61,901 nt of DNA, taken from contig NZ_MRXX01000001.1 in NCBI RefSeq assembly GCF_016642265.1, forward strand, positions 234,688 through 296,588. The letters are read 5' to 3'. Below, one piece after another: positions 37,382 through 46,478 of the stretch. The position numbers were made by a program, and so were the translations under genes. The DNA is from Streptococcus lactarius (lineage in GTDB: Bacteria; Bacillota; Bacilli; Lactobacillales; Streptococcaceae). How positions within the stretch are numbered: position 1 is the first letter of the stretch; each line of letters opens with the position of its first letter. Below the pieces are notes generated by a model. That model made no database searches, was not told where the DNA came from, and saw only the letters and a program-made list of their open reading frames with translations.

Positions 37382-38497
37382 TTATTTAATTTCCAATTTC
37401 CAGACAGCAGCAGCTTTTTCATCTTGTGCCTTACCATAAGCAAATTGTTTGGCAGTGTAGAGGTTCAAGTCTTCAAGAGCGTAAGTCTCAGTGAAGCGTC
37501 CAAATTCGATTCCTCCACCAACAAGTGCATCATAGCGGCCTTTTACGAAAGTGGTAACTTTGCCAGCTGTTTGTGCAACAGACTCGACCAAAATCAAATT
37601 GTATGGCATTGAAGTAATGTAAACACCTTGTGCATTGAGTGATGTATATTGTTTTTTAACATCCCAAGCATCTGCTGGGTTGACAACCATCACGACATTA
37701 CCTTCAACTGCGACTGGAGTTGTTCCGTCAGATTTAACAGAGTGATATTTGTATACAGTAGTCAATTCTTTGACAACTGTTGCTGAATCAGCAAAGGTTA
37801 GTTTTGTTGTTTCTACAGCCTTTTCAGCGTAAGTTGTTGACCCACTTGCTACTGTTCCTGTTAGTGTACGAGAAAGGCCGATAGGCTTATCGTTACCGTC
37901 ACCGTTCAAAAACGCAGCTTCCAAAGCAGTTGCAAATGCTTCTGTGATTTGTGTAGAGACGAAAGATTGTAACCATGCAGGTCCAAATTTTTCAGAATCT
38001 TTAGGGATCACAACAAATGCAGTCAATTTAGATTGAATTGTTTCTTCTTCACTGAATTCTTGCTTCAATTGTCCTTGGATTTCACCGTTGATCTTGCCCC
38101 ATACTGCTTGACCAGTTTGAGTTGATTTGAGGAATTTCAAGCGGATACCAGCATTGCGCAGGCCAATTTGTTCCAACAGTGGGCGAGCTTTAACCATATC
38201 TTCAAAGATACGATCAATAGTTTCTTGTGGGAAGAGCTTCTCAACTCCTACAGGAGCTGTTTTTTCAATAGCGTTGAAGAATTCACGAGCTTCAGAAGAC
38301 ATTTTTGCATCATACGGATTCATAGCAGAAACTTCTTCGTGAGCAGCAGAACGTGCTTGTGACATCATTTCAGATGTCATGGATTCAATCATTTCGTTGT
38401 AGAGTTTTGCCTGTTCTTCTTGAGGAGCACCGTTTGTTACTGCGTTCAAGAAATTTTGGCGAGTTTGTTCAAATTCATTCGATAATTTCATTGACAT
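37382..38497 (-). CDS. Major capsid protein, HK97 fold
   Basis: 371 aa. The N-terminal 100 residues are helical and rich in Glu and Gln (scaffold-like delta domain). The shell part includes AFVVIPKDSEKFGP, FLNGDGNDKPIGL and VKGRYDALVGGGIEFGRFTE. Preceded by the protease gene. Confidence 0.9.
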   Translation of the reverse strand: MSMKLSNEFEQTRQNFLNAVTNGAPQEEQAKLYNEMIESMTSEMMSQARSAAHEEVSAMNPYDAKMSSEAREFFNAIEKTAPVGVEKLFPQETIDRIFEDMVKARPLLEQIGLRNAGIRLKFLKSTQTGQAVWGKINGEIQGQLKQEFSEEETIQSKLTAFVVIPKDSEKFGPAWLQSFVSTQITEAFATALEAAFLNGDGNDKPIGLSRTLTGTVASGSTTYAEKAVETTKLTFADSATVVKELTTVYKYHSVKSDGTTPVAVEGNVVMVVNPADAWDVKKQYTSLNAQGVYITSMPYNLILVESVAQTAGKVTTFVKGRYDALVGGGIEFGRFTETYALEDLNLYTAKQFAYGKAQDEKAAAVWKLEIK

Positions 38498-38511
38498 TAA
38501 TGTTTTCCTTT

Positions 38512-39282
38512 CTAAAATGCGAAAAGACTGAACCCTTTCGGCACAGTCTTGTTTGAGTTATCTTTTTGACTTTCTGGAATATTAAATTTTTTCTGTACAA
38601 ATTCACTATTTTCAAAAGCCTCATTTTCCATTTTGCGAGCTTCTAACTTGTCAGCTACCAACTCAGCAATTTTATCGACATCTGGAGTCATCACTTCCTT
38701 CATTTTGTCGATAAAGTCATGTGGAATTGTTGGAGTTTCACTAGCTACTAATGTAGGAGCTTCATTTCCATAAAACATGATCCTATCAGCAAATCCATTG
38801 TTTACAGCAGATTCAGCGTCAAACCAGGTTGTCTTGTTCATTAGTTCAAGTAGGTCGTCCAATGCTTTTCCTGTCTTTCCTACATAAGCATTTGCGATTG
38901 ACTTATTAAAGCCTTCAAGAACACCAGCTTCATGAAGCAGTGCATTACTATCACCACTTACGCTAGATGATACATTATGAATCATAATTTGAGCAGTAGG
39001 GCTAATTTCAACAACATCACCAGCCATTGCAATGACGCTTGCTGCACTAGCAGCAATACCTACAACTTTTACAACAACTTTTCCTTGATAGGCTTTTAAA
39101 GCGGTGTAAATTTCACTTCCTGCATAAACATCACCACCGCCAGAGTTGATATGAACTTCAATAGGCTCACCAGTTTCTGGGAGCGTGACACTTTTCGGTG
39201 CTGTGTAATCCCAGCCAAATAGGTCGTAGATCCACACATCATTGTTTGAAACAATTGTTCCCTTAATCGGAATCACTTTCAT
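38512..39282 (-). CDS. ClpP-like head maturation protease
   Basis: 256 aa from the ATG at 39282, after GGAGGTGAG. S14 peptidase fold: HINSGGGDVYAG, nucleophile Ser in GIAASAASVIAMAG and His in IMIHNVSS. It cuts the capsid delta domain during head maturation. Its start overlaps the portal 3' end. Confidence 0.9.
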   Translation of the reverse strand: MKVIPIKGTIVSNNDVWIYDLFGWDYTAPKSVTLPETGEPIEVHINSGGGDVYAGSEIYTALKAYQGKVVVKVVGIAASAASVIAMAGDVVEISPTAQIMIHNVSSSVSGDSNALLHEAGVLEGFNKSIANAYVGKTGKALDDLLELMNKTTWFDAESAVNNGFADRIMFYGNEAPTLVASETPTIPHDFIDKMKEVMTPDVDKIAELVADKLEARKMENEAFENSEFVQKKFNIPESQKDNSNKTVPKGFSLFAF

Positions 39283-40414
39283 CTTTTTTCTCACCTCCCT
39301 TCTCTATGTCCTCACCAAGTTGATAATTCTTAGTGATTAGAGGCTTGTCACCCCACGGTACAGCTTCAAGGCCAAGTTCCTCACGAACCTCATTGATCAG
39401 CATAGAGCCAGAAGAAATAAGCTTGTCAATACTCTGAGCAAGCGCAAATTTATCTCTCTGCCCTTCACCGATAATTTTGATGCGCTTATTGTTTTTGTAC
39501 TCGCTATTGCTGAGTAGTGCAAAATTAAGCCCATCTGTCATTTTCTTGACAAGCGACTGATAGCAGTATGTATTAAACATCTTTTGACTATTTTCCAAAT
39601 TGGCCATATCACCATGCATCAAAGCGTTTGGAATTCCTAAAATGTCAGCCACTTCATCATCAAACTGCCTACGCAGCTTTTTTAATTCATCTACAGATAA
39701 ATTTGATGTACCAGTAGTGTTTGTTAACTCGGAATATTCCATACCTTCTTGAGCAGGTACGATAGCCACGGTCTTAGTTGTGAATGATTTAAACAAACCA
39801 TCAGCATATCTTTGCATTTTTTCACGTTTCTTCTCGTCAAAGCTTGCGTTCGTCTTAGTACTTAGAACCCCACGAATTTGATTATTTCGTGATAAAGCTT
39901 CAACCAGGCGAGTGTGCAATTTTTCGTAATCGCTAAATAATTGCGTGAAGTAATCTTGCAAACGGTTATTGTTGTATTGTAAGAAGATAACTTCACTCAT
40001 TTTGAATGATTTCTTGAAGGTATACTCCCTACACGTCACTGAAGCAAACGTATCATCAAAAACAGCATATCGTTGGCGAATATAAGAGTCTGCAATCAAT
40101 AGTTGATCGTCATCTGACAAAAAAATCAGTAATTCATTTTTTGTGATCAGACGATAGACAGCTTTTTGCCAAAATTCTGAGGCAGTTTCGTTCTTGTTTG
40201 GTCTAACATTCAATAAATAATCCCAGTTAGATGGTTTTTTCTTCCCATTGTCCAGGAACTTGAATTCAGACCTTGCAAAAATACGGGCCACAAACTCAGC
40301 GGCTTTATCTACAGCTAGACTTTTCAACTCCAAATTGCCAAAAATTCGTTCTAGTTCGTCAAACTCAAAACTCGGTTCAGGAACATCTTTCTTGAATAAA
40401 TTCAGCCATCCCAA
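39263..40414 (-). CDS. Portal protein, HK97 family
   Basis: 383 aa. Dodecameric DNA gate at a capsid vertex. Visible landmarks are NWDYLLNVRPNKNETASEFW, LRRQFDDEVADILGIPNALM and REELGLEAVPWGD. The end is acidic and disordered. Confidence 0.9.
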   Translation of the reverse strand: MGWLNLFKKDVPEPSFEFDELERIFGNLELKSLAVDKAAEFVARIFARSEFKFLDNGKKKPSNWDYLLNVRPNKNETASEFWQKAVYRLITKNELLIFLSDDDQLLIADSYIRQRYAVFDDTFASVTCREYTFKKSFKMSEVIFLQYNNNRLQDYFTQLFSDYEKLHTRLVEALSRNNQIRGVLSTKTNASFDEKKREKMQRYADGLFKSFTTKTVAIVPAQEGMEYSELTNTTGTSNLSVDELKKLRRQFDDEVADILGIPNALMHGDMANLENSQKMFNTYCYQSLVKKMTDGLNFALLSNSEYKNNKRIKIIGEGQRDKFALAQSIDKLISSGSMLINEVREELGLEAVPWGDKPLITKNYQLGEDIEKGGEKKDESDSD

Positions 40415-40467
40415 GGCGTTTCCTCCTTTCTATATTTTTTGCCAGCCACCCACCCAAAGTCACATTT

Positions 40468-40722
40468 TTATCGTTTAAAAAACGATTTTTTAGAACGCTT
40501 CAGTTCTTTCTTGATTGAGTCAAATTCTTTGTTTGTTTGCTCAATATTTTTTTCGCAAATGACTTCGTGCCGTTTCAATGCTTGACTTAAAGTATTGAGT
40601 TCAGTCTTGCACTCATTGAGTTTGTCAAATAACTGCAAATTTTCACTACTCAATAGAAATAGCTCAGATTTTAATTGCTTGACTTCTATTTCTAACTGTT
40701 TCTTTTTGGTACGCTTATTCAT
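40468..40722 (-). CDS. Small coiled-coil phage protein
   Basis: 84 aa from the ATG at 40722, after AGAAAGGA. A Lys-rich start (MNKRTKKKQLEIEVKQL), a continuous coiled coil and a basic end. Between large terminase and portal. Function unknown. Confidence 0.68.
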   Translation of the reverse strand: MNKRTKKKQLEIEVKQLKSELFLLSSENLQLFDKLNECKTELNTLSQALKRHEVICEKNIEQTNKEFDSIKKELKRSKKSFFKR

Positions 40723-40735
40723 AGCATTTTCCTTT

Positions 40736-42376
40736 CTAAAAATCCCAATCCTCAATAACATCCAAGAAGTCTCCTACGGTGCTTTCCTGGACAATTTCTC
40801 TCTTGTAAAGAGCAGCAATAAAAGCGTGGAATCCATCTGTCTTACGTCTTACTGGCTCTTTTTTCAAGAATCTCTTATTCCCGTCCTTGTCTTCCTTCAC
40901 GAAAGTATTGTCCGTATACCAAAGCATTGACTTATCATTTTCAAAGATGAACCGCTCATTCGCAAATCCGTCCTCAATGATTGGAGCCACTTTAGATTGG
41001 ATCGCTCCTGGATTCCGTAAAAATTCAAATACAAAACCAGCTTCTTCTAGAAGTGGTTTTAATAAATCCATACGAAAACTATCTGCGCAAACTAACTCGA
41101 TATTGTATAGTTTGCTCCACTCGACTAATTTTGCAACTAACATTCTTGGATCGATACTAGGTCCATCTACAATCGTGAAAAGTCCTTGTTTTTCCCATTC
41201 TTTGATTGGAGCCTTAATCTTGAACACATCCAGAAATTGTTTGCGAGCAAAACTATGCTGCTTCCAAATGAATTCGTCACCATTTTTGAAGAGAAGCCCA
41301 ACACTTGCAAAGTCTCGAATACTAGCATAGTCAAAGCCAGCCACACAAGATCTTCCTAAAAGATCGATGCCAGGATCTCTTAATGTTGCCATTAATTTTT
41401 CACGAGTGGTCACATCTTTTTCAAGATCTGCTTCTGGTAAGTTCATCCGTTTGGTCATGAATTCCTGCCTGCCAGATGGCTCCAGCACAAGATCGTCATA
41501 GTCTGCCTTAGTTCTTGCAAGTAACCTTTTTGCATAAGGTGTCGTTTCATCTAACATTGGATTGGCCTTTGCCCAATTCTTCATGTCATCTACTTCTTCA
41601 GGATTATCCAATTTGCAGATGAATGGGAAGAGCCGAAAATCGTCAAGTTCCCCATTCAAGATCTTCATTGATTTTTCAATCATCTTGTCATAGAAACCCT
41701 CACGAACACGACCATTAGTACCGTTGTAAAATGTACGAGCATGAGCTATTTTTCCAAGCCCTGACCGCTGGATCTTTACTGCTGAATCGTTTTCGAACTG
41801 GTGAATTTCATCAAACTCAAGACATCCATCACGTGCAGAGTCCATTGTCTTCGGGTTATTCGTCCGATAAGAAAAGACCGAGTTATTCGCCCGACCTGTA
41901 ATAGACATCTTTGTTAAATAATAATGGTCCTCTAATCCTCTTCGTTGTACAGTTTCGTACACCTCTTCAAATGACACCTTGCCCTGCTTCTCAGAGTTGG
42001 CTGTGATTGTTACATCGTAATCCCTGATCGGGTATAACGGGCTAATAAAAAAAGCATCCCTACTAGACATGAATCCATTCTTACCTCCACCACGAGCCAA
42101 TGTTAGAAGGAATTCGTCAAATTGAGGTTCACCATCCTCTTTTCGGAAAAGGAAAATGAACGGTGTCAAAAATTTTTGATATTTAGCAAGTGGGAAAAAA
42201 TTCTTTTCGGTGAACTGAATGTACTTATCAATCAACTCATCATCAAAATAGAGATCATCCCTTGGATAAATTTTCTCTTTGACGATATTGAACAACAAAG
42301 ATCGCTCTTTATTGACAATTATTTTCCCAGTTTCAAAAAGTTTAATGTATTCGTCGACTAAAGGATGAGAAATCAC
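40736..42376 (-). CDS. Terminase large subunit
   Basis: 546 aa. Packaging motor: ATPase with variant Walker A LARGGGKN and Walker B CLEFDEIHQ, and an RNase H-like nuclease with VAGFDYASIRD, a second Asp in CADSFRMDLL, and a third acidic residue downstream. The ATG overlaps the small terminase stop. Confidence 0.92.
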   Translation of the reverse strand: MISHPLVDEYIKLFETGKIIVNKERSLLFNIVKEKIYPRDDLYFDDELIDKYIQFTEKNFFPLAKYQKFLTPFIFLFRKEDGEPQFDEFLLTLARGGGKNGFMSSRDAFFISPLYPIRDYDVTITANSEKQGKVSFEEVYETVQRRGLEDHYYLTKMSITGRANNSVFSYRTNNPKTMDSARDGCLEFDEIHQFENDSAVKIQRSGLGKIAHARTFYNGTNGRVREGFYDKMIEKSMKILNGELDDFRLFPFICKLDNPEEVDDMKNWAKANPMLDETTPYAKRLLARTKADYDDLVLEPSGRQEFMTKRMNLPEADLEKDVTTREKLMATLRDPGIDLLGRSCVAGFDYASIRDFASVGLLFKNGDEFIWKQHSFARKQFLDVFKIKAPIKEWEKQGLFTIVDGPSIDPRMLVAKLVEWSKLYNIELVCADSFRMDLLKPLLEEAGFVFEFLRNPGAIQSKVAPIIEDGFANERFIFENDKSMLWYTDNTFVKEDKDGNKRFLKKEPVRRKTDGFHAFIAALYKREIVQESTVGDFLDVIEDWDF

Positions 42377-42717
42377 AATAGATCACTTCCATCTGATGGC
42401 GGTTTCTTTTCAACTGGTGAATTCTCAACTTCAAAGTCAAACGATCTTTCAATTGCAAGAAGCTGATTACTGGTTGTATTAATCTCTTTGATCAATGAAT
42501 TTGCTTTCTGAAATCTTTGCTGGCCATTATGGACAGTGATAACAAGGCCGTCTTGTTTAAGTCTGTCTTTCAATTCGTAAAGCAACCGAACCAAGTAAAG
42601 ATAGCGGTGAACTTTTTCGAGTTGGACAGCGTCCTTTTTTCGAGTGCTGAAATAACTGATTTTAGAAAGTAACTGATTTTCTAATTCTTTTATATTTTTT
42701 TCTGAGTATTCTTCCAT
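42373..42717 (-). CDS. Terminase small subunit, P27 type
   Basis: 114 aa. Helical with YLYLVRLLYELKDRLKQDGL and HNGQQRFQKANSLIKEI, fitting the P27 family. It recognises the packaging site and overlaps the large subunit gene by 4 nt. Confidence 0.78.
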   Translation of the reverse strand: MEEYSEKNIKELENQLLSKISYFSTRKKDAVQLEKVHRYLYLVRLLYELKDRLKQDGLVITVHNGQQRFQKANSLIKEINTTSNQLLAIERSFDFEVENSPVEKKPPSDGSDLL

Positions 42718-42845
42718 GAGCCCCCTCCCCCTCTAAAAATAGTGCTTTATATTTGGACAATCGACCCCTCCCACCGGTTCCCAAGATCCGATTTCAATCG
42801 ATTTTTTTCGACCGGGGGGTCTTAATTTTTTTATTTTTTGAATTT
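42718..42845. other. Candidate cos region
   Basis: 128 bp without a gene between the HNH and small terminase genes, the usual place of cos in HNH-bearing siphophages. It has GC-rich islands unlike the AT-rich surroundings: GACCCCTCCCACCGGT near 42763 and ACCGGGGGGTC near 42811, a partly inverted pair, with T-rich stretches between and after. Confidence 0.5.
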
Positions 42846-43163
42846 TCAGCCCCACCATTCGTCTGAGCGAAAATTTTTATTTTGTAACTTGGAAGATTTG
42901 CGAAATTGAAAGCGATTGTGTCGCTTATTATGACACTCCTTGCAGAGAGTGCGAAGATTGTCTATATCTAAGGCAAACTCTGGATAGTATTCCAGTTCCT
43001 TTATGTGATCGACTTCAAGGTTATCTGTCGTCACCCTTCCTTCATCTCGACACCAGACACATTCAAAATGATCTCGACTCATTGCTTCGAGTCTTAATTG
43101 TCTCCATGATTTCGAAAGATAAAACTCCCTGCGACTTTCTCTTGTCGAAATATCTACTTTCAA
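42846..43163 (-). CDS. HNH endonuclease
   Basis: 105 aa. Zinc-knuckle pattern CVWC ... LEVDHIKELEYYPE ... CKECHNKRH. HNH proteins next to terminase help cut cos ends in this phage group. The start is probably the TTG at 43163, after AGAGGA. Confidence 0.85.
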   Translation of the reverse strand: MKVDISTRESRREFYLSKSWRQLRLEAMSRDHFECVWCRDEGRVTTDNLEVDHIKELEYYPEFALDIDNLRTLCKECHNKRHNRFQFRKSSKLQNKNFRSDEWWG

Positions 43164-43376
43164 TCCTTAAATCCTCTGTAACATTTCATAGTTTCATAGA
43201 CTTGTTTCTGAAATTCATTATGTTATTTCTGAAAATTCTTCTGTTTTCCTCGTTTGAATTAGACATATCTTATATTCTGTCTGATTCGCCCTTGTGTTAA
43301 GAACTCAATAAGATAAACAATCTAGACGGATTTTAAAAAACTAACTAGCGTTTTACTCGTTGTGTCTAATTGATAA
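43164..43376. other. Gene-poor gap
   Basis: 213 bp. Only a 26-codon frame on the minus strand near 43190-43270 with no ribosome site. AATATAAGAT could be a -10. I see no strong hairpin. Confidence 0.4.
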
Positions 43377-43919
43377 CTATAAATCAAAATTAGACATGGC
43401 TTTATCTCGTTGATCTTGTCTAATTCCAATGTATCGCAAGGTGATTGCAGGAGATGAATGATTGAATAGATCCATGAGCATTGCCACGTCTTTATATTTT
43501 TTGTAGTAATGATATCCGAATGTTTTCCTCATTGAATGAGTCCCAATGTTTTCAATGCCACATTCGAGAGCAGCCGTCTTTAATATCCAGTCTACCGTTC
43601 TTCTATCGAGTGGTTTATTTTTTCCGATACGACTTTGAAACAAGTAATAATGTAGTGGCATGTCTTTGATATATTCTCTGACTTCCTTTTTCAAAGTCTT
43701 TGTCATCTTGATCTGTTTCTGCTTACCAGTCTTCTGCTCTTTTATCTTGATATGCCATCCTTGAACATCTTTCACTCGTATCCTCAAGATATCTCCAACA
43801 CGCAAGCCTGAATTAATCCCAAACAGAAATAACAGATAGTTTCTCTCATTCCATTCTCTGAGGTATTCCTTCATCGCTTTTATGTCGTCTTTATCCCGAA
43901 TAGGATCCACAATGTTCAT
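43377..43919 (-). CDS. Small tyrosine recombinase (catalytic domain only)
   Basis: 180 aa. Holds Arg in GLRVGDILR, Lys in EQKTGKQK, HSMRKT, NHSS and Tyr in TLRYIG, so the catalytic set is complete. It lacks the N-terminal arm-binding and core-binding domains of the 361-aa integrase near attR. Same strand as the late genes, just before HNH. It may resolve multimers or act on another site; it is not the lysogeny integrase by position. Confidence 0.85.
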   Translation of the reverse strand: MNIVDPIRDKDDIKAMKEYLREWNERNYLLFLFGINSGLRVGDILRIRVKDVQGWHIKIKEQKTGKQKQIKMTKTLKKEVREYIKDMPLHYYLFQSRIGKNKPLDRRTVDWILKTAALECGIENIGTHSMRKTFGYHYYKKYKDVAMLMDLFNHSSPAITLRYIGIRQDQRDKAMSNFDL

Positions 43920-43977
43920 AGTGTCACCCCCTCTCTCTTTACAAAATAAAAAGCCAGCAACTGCTGACTTGTTTCAT

Positions 43978-44048
43978 TGAGAATACAGGATTCGAACCTG
44001 CGTCTCTGGATAATTGTCCAGTATTCTTGCCTCCTGAACTAATTCTCA
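43978..44048 (-). tRNA. tRNA-like element with abnormal anticodon loop
   Basis: 71 nt. Acceptor TGAGAAT pairs fully with ATTCTCA. D-stem GTTC/GAAT. T-arm GCAGG-TTCGAAT-CCTGT. The anticodon arm is CTGGA/TCCAG with a 6-nt loop CAATTA, which lacks U33, so no isotype can be given. CCA is not encoded. It lies in the leader between the ArpU-like gene and the late genes. Either a decayed tRNA or a tRNA mimic. Confidence 0.65.
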
Positions 44049-44144
44049 ACCAATTTTCTATAAGGAGACCTCTCTTCGGTTTTACCCGATAATACAATTT
44101 TACCACCTTGATTTTAAATTTTTTCCACGATTTTGACCGTATTT

Positions 44145-44594
44145 TTAACTTTTTTCCAAATTAATGTTAATTTTAGTATTTACAGATAGTTCATAGATTT
44201 TCTTTTCAAGGTTACTAAAGAATGGTTCAATCACTCCTTTGTATGCAAGTGACTTACTACAATGCAGATATTTGATTGAAGCCCCTTCGACTGTCAGCGT
44301 TCCATCGATGTATACATCTTTGATTGCTGCCCACTCTTTTTCTGGAGTTGAATTTTTGACCATGCTGATAGCTTCTTTCAACAATTCAAGTCTGTGCAAC
44401 TCTGGATCTGATTCTTTTTTGATAATATCAGATAAGGCTTTTGGAGTCATCACCTTATTGCTTTTGATCCCAGTATTTGGATCAGTTAATTTCCATGGAA
44501 CTTCAATTTCTTCAATTCGCTCCTTGATTTCTTTGTCAAAAGGATACTGTTTTAAAGCTAAAATCAAATATCCAAACCGACTTCTTAGATTCAT
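44145..44594 (-). CDS. ArpU-like late transcription regulator
   Basis: 149 aa. Position at the end of the early operon, just before the packaging genes, is that of ArpU/DUF1492-type late activators. The C-terminal half (WAAIKDVYIDGTLTVEGASI) resembles a sigma-like helix-turn-helix. Start overlaps the previous stop as ATGA. Family call tentative. Confidence 0.6.
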   Translation of the reverse strand: MNLRSRFGYLILALKQYPFDKEIKERIEEIEVPWKLTDPNTGIKSNKVMTPKALSDIIKKESDPELHRLELLKEAISMVKNSTPEKEWAAIKDVYIDGTLTVEGASIKYLHCSKSLAYKGVIEPFFSNLEKKIYELSVNTKININLEKS

Positions 44595-44764
44595 TTACTA
44601 ACCTCCCTGCAGTATACTTCTATAATTCCATTCAATCCTAAGCTTTCACGGTAAGCAAGTGCCTCGGATCTATCGTGGAATTCTTTCTCTGTATACTTTG
44701 CTAAGTGTTTAGGATCGCACCAGCTTGAGCGTCCATGGTATTTTCTAACAACATATACCCTCAT
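44591..44764 (-). CDS. Small phage protein (57 aa)
   Basis: Begins MRVYVVRKYHGRSSWCDP and ends IIEVYCREVSK. ATGA overlaps on both sides (44591-44594 and 44761-44764) support it as a real gene. Function unknown. Confidence 0.72.
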   Translation of the reverse strand: MRVYVVRKYHGRSSWCDPKHLAKYTEKEFHDRSEALAYRESLGLNGIIEVYCREVSK

Positions 44765-45000
44765 TTATTGTCCTCCACCTCAATAATACGGTCGATAATA
44801 CGTTTTAAATCTTGTATATCGTTAAACGGTAATACCGCATCATACAGATCATCAAAATATGAATCAGTTATAAATGATGGATCATATCCATATTTTTTTC
44901 CAATGCTTGATAAAACGGCAATCTCTAAACGATTATTTATTTGAGCTATCGAAAGTACCTCATCTTCGTTGATTGGTATATGTACATCATCTAAACTCAT
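44761..45000 (-). CDS. Small acidic phage protein (79 aa)
   Basis: Helical, rich in Asp and Ile (LKRIIDRIIEVEDNK). ATGA overlaps at both ends. No known domain. Confidence 0.7.
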   Translation of the reverse strand: MSLDDVHIPINEDEVLSIAQINNRLEIAVLSSIGKKYGYDPSFITDSYFDDLYDAVLPFNDIQDLKRIIDRIIEVEDNK

Positions 45001-45101
45001 CGCTTGTCCTTTCTGCTTTTAAAAGCGATCACACTAGCCCAGATCAAGCCAGTTAGCCAGACTAGACAGAATAGTAAATAGATAAAATTTTGTAAGTCCA
45101 T
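44997..45101 (-). CDS. Small membrane protein (34 aa)
   Basis: Begins MDLQNFIYLLFCLVWL, one membrane helix, basic end KSRKDKR. ATGA overlap with the next gene. Its start lies at the stop of the upstream gene. Function unknown. Confidence 0.65.
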   Translation of the reverse strand: MDLQNFIYLLFCLVWLTGLIWASVIAFKSRKDKR

Positions 45102-45280
45102 TAGTTGTCCTCTTCATCGTATACTACGTAAGAAATTAGCTCGTTTGGATTGATATATAGACCCTTAACACGCATTAGATGCCCATTATTAAATTGACTG
45201 GCCAATCTATCCAAATCATTCCAACTACATCCGTGCGCTTCAAATTCACGGCCATCTTTTAAATAAAATACAATCGTCAT
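45101..45280 (-). CDS. Small phage protein (59 aa)
   Basis: Begins MTIVFYLKDGREFEAHGCSW; beta-rich with an acidic end YDEEDN. It overlaps the stop of the upstream 44-aa gene as ATGA. Function unknown. Confidence 0.7.
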   Translation of the reverse strand: MTIVFYLKDGREFEAHGCSWNDLDRLASQFNNGHLMRVKGLYINPNELISYVVYDEEDN

Positions 45281-45411
45281 TGCTTCGTTTCCCCCGTCAA
45301 TCGATTTCTTTTGGTCTTTAATTCAAGGCGACTATCATCACCAAAACATACCAGCGTTGTTTCTTCTTCCCATTGATTTTTAGTATATGGGTATCTGTTT
45401 GGTCGTGTCAT
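45277..45411 (-). CDS. Small phage protein (44 aa)
   Basis: Begins MTRPNRYPYTKNQWEEETT. GAGGTGGAAGA lies just upstream as a ribosome site, and the stop overlaps the next start. Function unknown. Confidence 0.65.
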   Translation of the reverse strand: MTRPNRYPYTKNQWEEETTLVCFGDDSRLELKTKRNRLTGETKQ

Positions 45412-45428
45412 TCTTCCACCTCTTCAAT

Positions 45429-45629
45429 TTAATTATATGGTCGCTCATAAAGCCTTCCGTCCATGAAGATCTCTAATGGTCTAATCCAACATTTCTGGTC
45501 CTTATCCAAAGACACATAGACCACGCACTCTTCTAGCGTTTCTTCCCATAGGCCTACAGCTATTACTTTACATACTCTAAGAGTTTTCTTGTGAACCCAA
45601 TATGATCCAACCGTAGGTTTTTTCATCAC
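45429..45629 (-). CDS. DUF1653-like phage protein
   Basis: 66 aa. The sequence GSYWVHKKTLRVCKV, EETLEECVVYVSL and WIRPLEIFMDG follow the DUF1653 pattern. Function unknown. Overlaps the previous gene by 4 nt. Confidence 0.7.
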   Translation of the reverse strand: MMKKPTVGSYWVHKKTLRVCKVIAVGLWEETLEECVVYVSLDKDQKCWIRPLEIFMDGRLYERPYN

Positions 45630-46036
45630 TCTACCTCCAACAATTCCGGATTTTCTAGCGAATTTCCGATAATCTCAAACTTATAATAAGAGAGATATAG
45701 CGGTTGCCATTCTGTCGTTCTATTTTTTAGTTCGTCTACAAACTCGTAGATAAAACAAGCATAAGAACCATGCCATTTAACAATAACTTTTCTGCCATTA
45801 TAATCAAGGATATCCCTCTCAAAAATTTCCTTACCATTCTTATCATACAAGCCTGTTGATTGACTTACTGTGTCTGGTCTTACTGGATCCCAAGAACCAA
45901 TAGTTATGTATTGTTCGTTAGCTTCTACCACTTCGTTGATAATAAAGGCTTGTCCATTGTCTTCAATCAGATAACCATATTGCCATTCTCCTTTACTTTT
46001 CTCATCAATAGATAGTCCTCTAAATTTTGGAATCAT
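45626..46036 (-). CDS. YopX family phage protein
   Basis: 136 aa from the ATG at 46036, after AGGAGG. IPKFRGLSID at the start, QSTGLYDKNGKEIFERDIL and NGRKVIVKWHGSYACF are YopX-family hallmarks. Role unknown; common in early regions of Firmicute phages. Confidence 0.82.
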   Translation of the reverse strand: MIPKFRGLSIDEKSKGEWQYGYLIEDNGQAFIINEVVEANEQYITIGSWDPVRPDTVSQSTGLYDKNGKEIFERDILDYNGRKVIVKWHGSYACFIYEFVDELKNRTTEWQPLYLSYYKFEIIGNSLENPELLEVE

Positions 46037-46046
46037 CTTGCACCTC

Positions 46047-46478
46047 CTAAGCATCTACCACTGGAAAATGGATATTTCCAATCACTAGAGAAGCCACGCT
46101 ATAATAATAGCCACCATTTCCATTATCTGCCTCGCATTCAGCTAAGGCTATCGGGTTCTGGTTATGATAAATAATAACCGTGTTCGTACTGGTAGTTGTT
46201 CCAAAATCGTCTTCTTCTTTTGTTTGCTCTCCAATTTTTATGTCAGTGATTACTGCGTCAAGCGTTACGTTTTGAAATTCCCCACCAGCACAAGCACAAC
46301 AATCATTCTCTGACATCTCGATTGTCACTTTAACTCCATTTTCTAGCAACAAATAATCAGCATCCCATCTCACAATGCGCTTATAGAGTAGTAATTCTTT
46401 TAACTCTTCCAGAGTTCCATAACGTGCATTTCTCCCGTATGGTGCATAGTAGTCTGGCGATTCTATAGTTTTTGTCAT
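46047..46478 (-). CDS. Hypothetical early phage protein (143 aa)
   Basis: Contains ENDCCACAGGEF, a cysteine cluster that could bind metal, and an acidic middle. Overlaps the upstream small gene as ATGA. No family named with confidence. Confidence 0.7.
   Translation of the reverse strand: MTKTIESPDYYAPYGRNARYGTLEELKELLLYKRIVRWDADYLLLENGVKVTIEMSENDCCACAGGEFQNVTLDAVITDIKIGEQTKEEDDFGTTTSTNTVIIYHNQNPIALAECEADNGNGGYYYSVASLVIGNIHFPVVDA

Noticed and set aside
43190..43270. 26-codon frame upstream of the HNH gene
   Set aside because: No ribosome site or coupling; too short to support.
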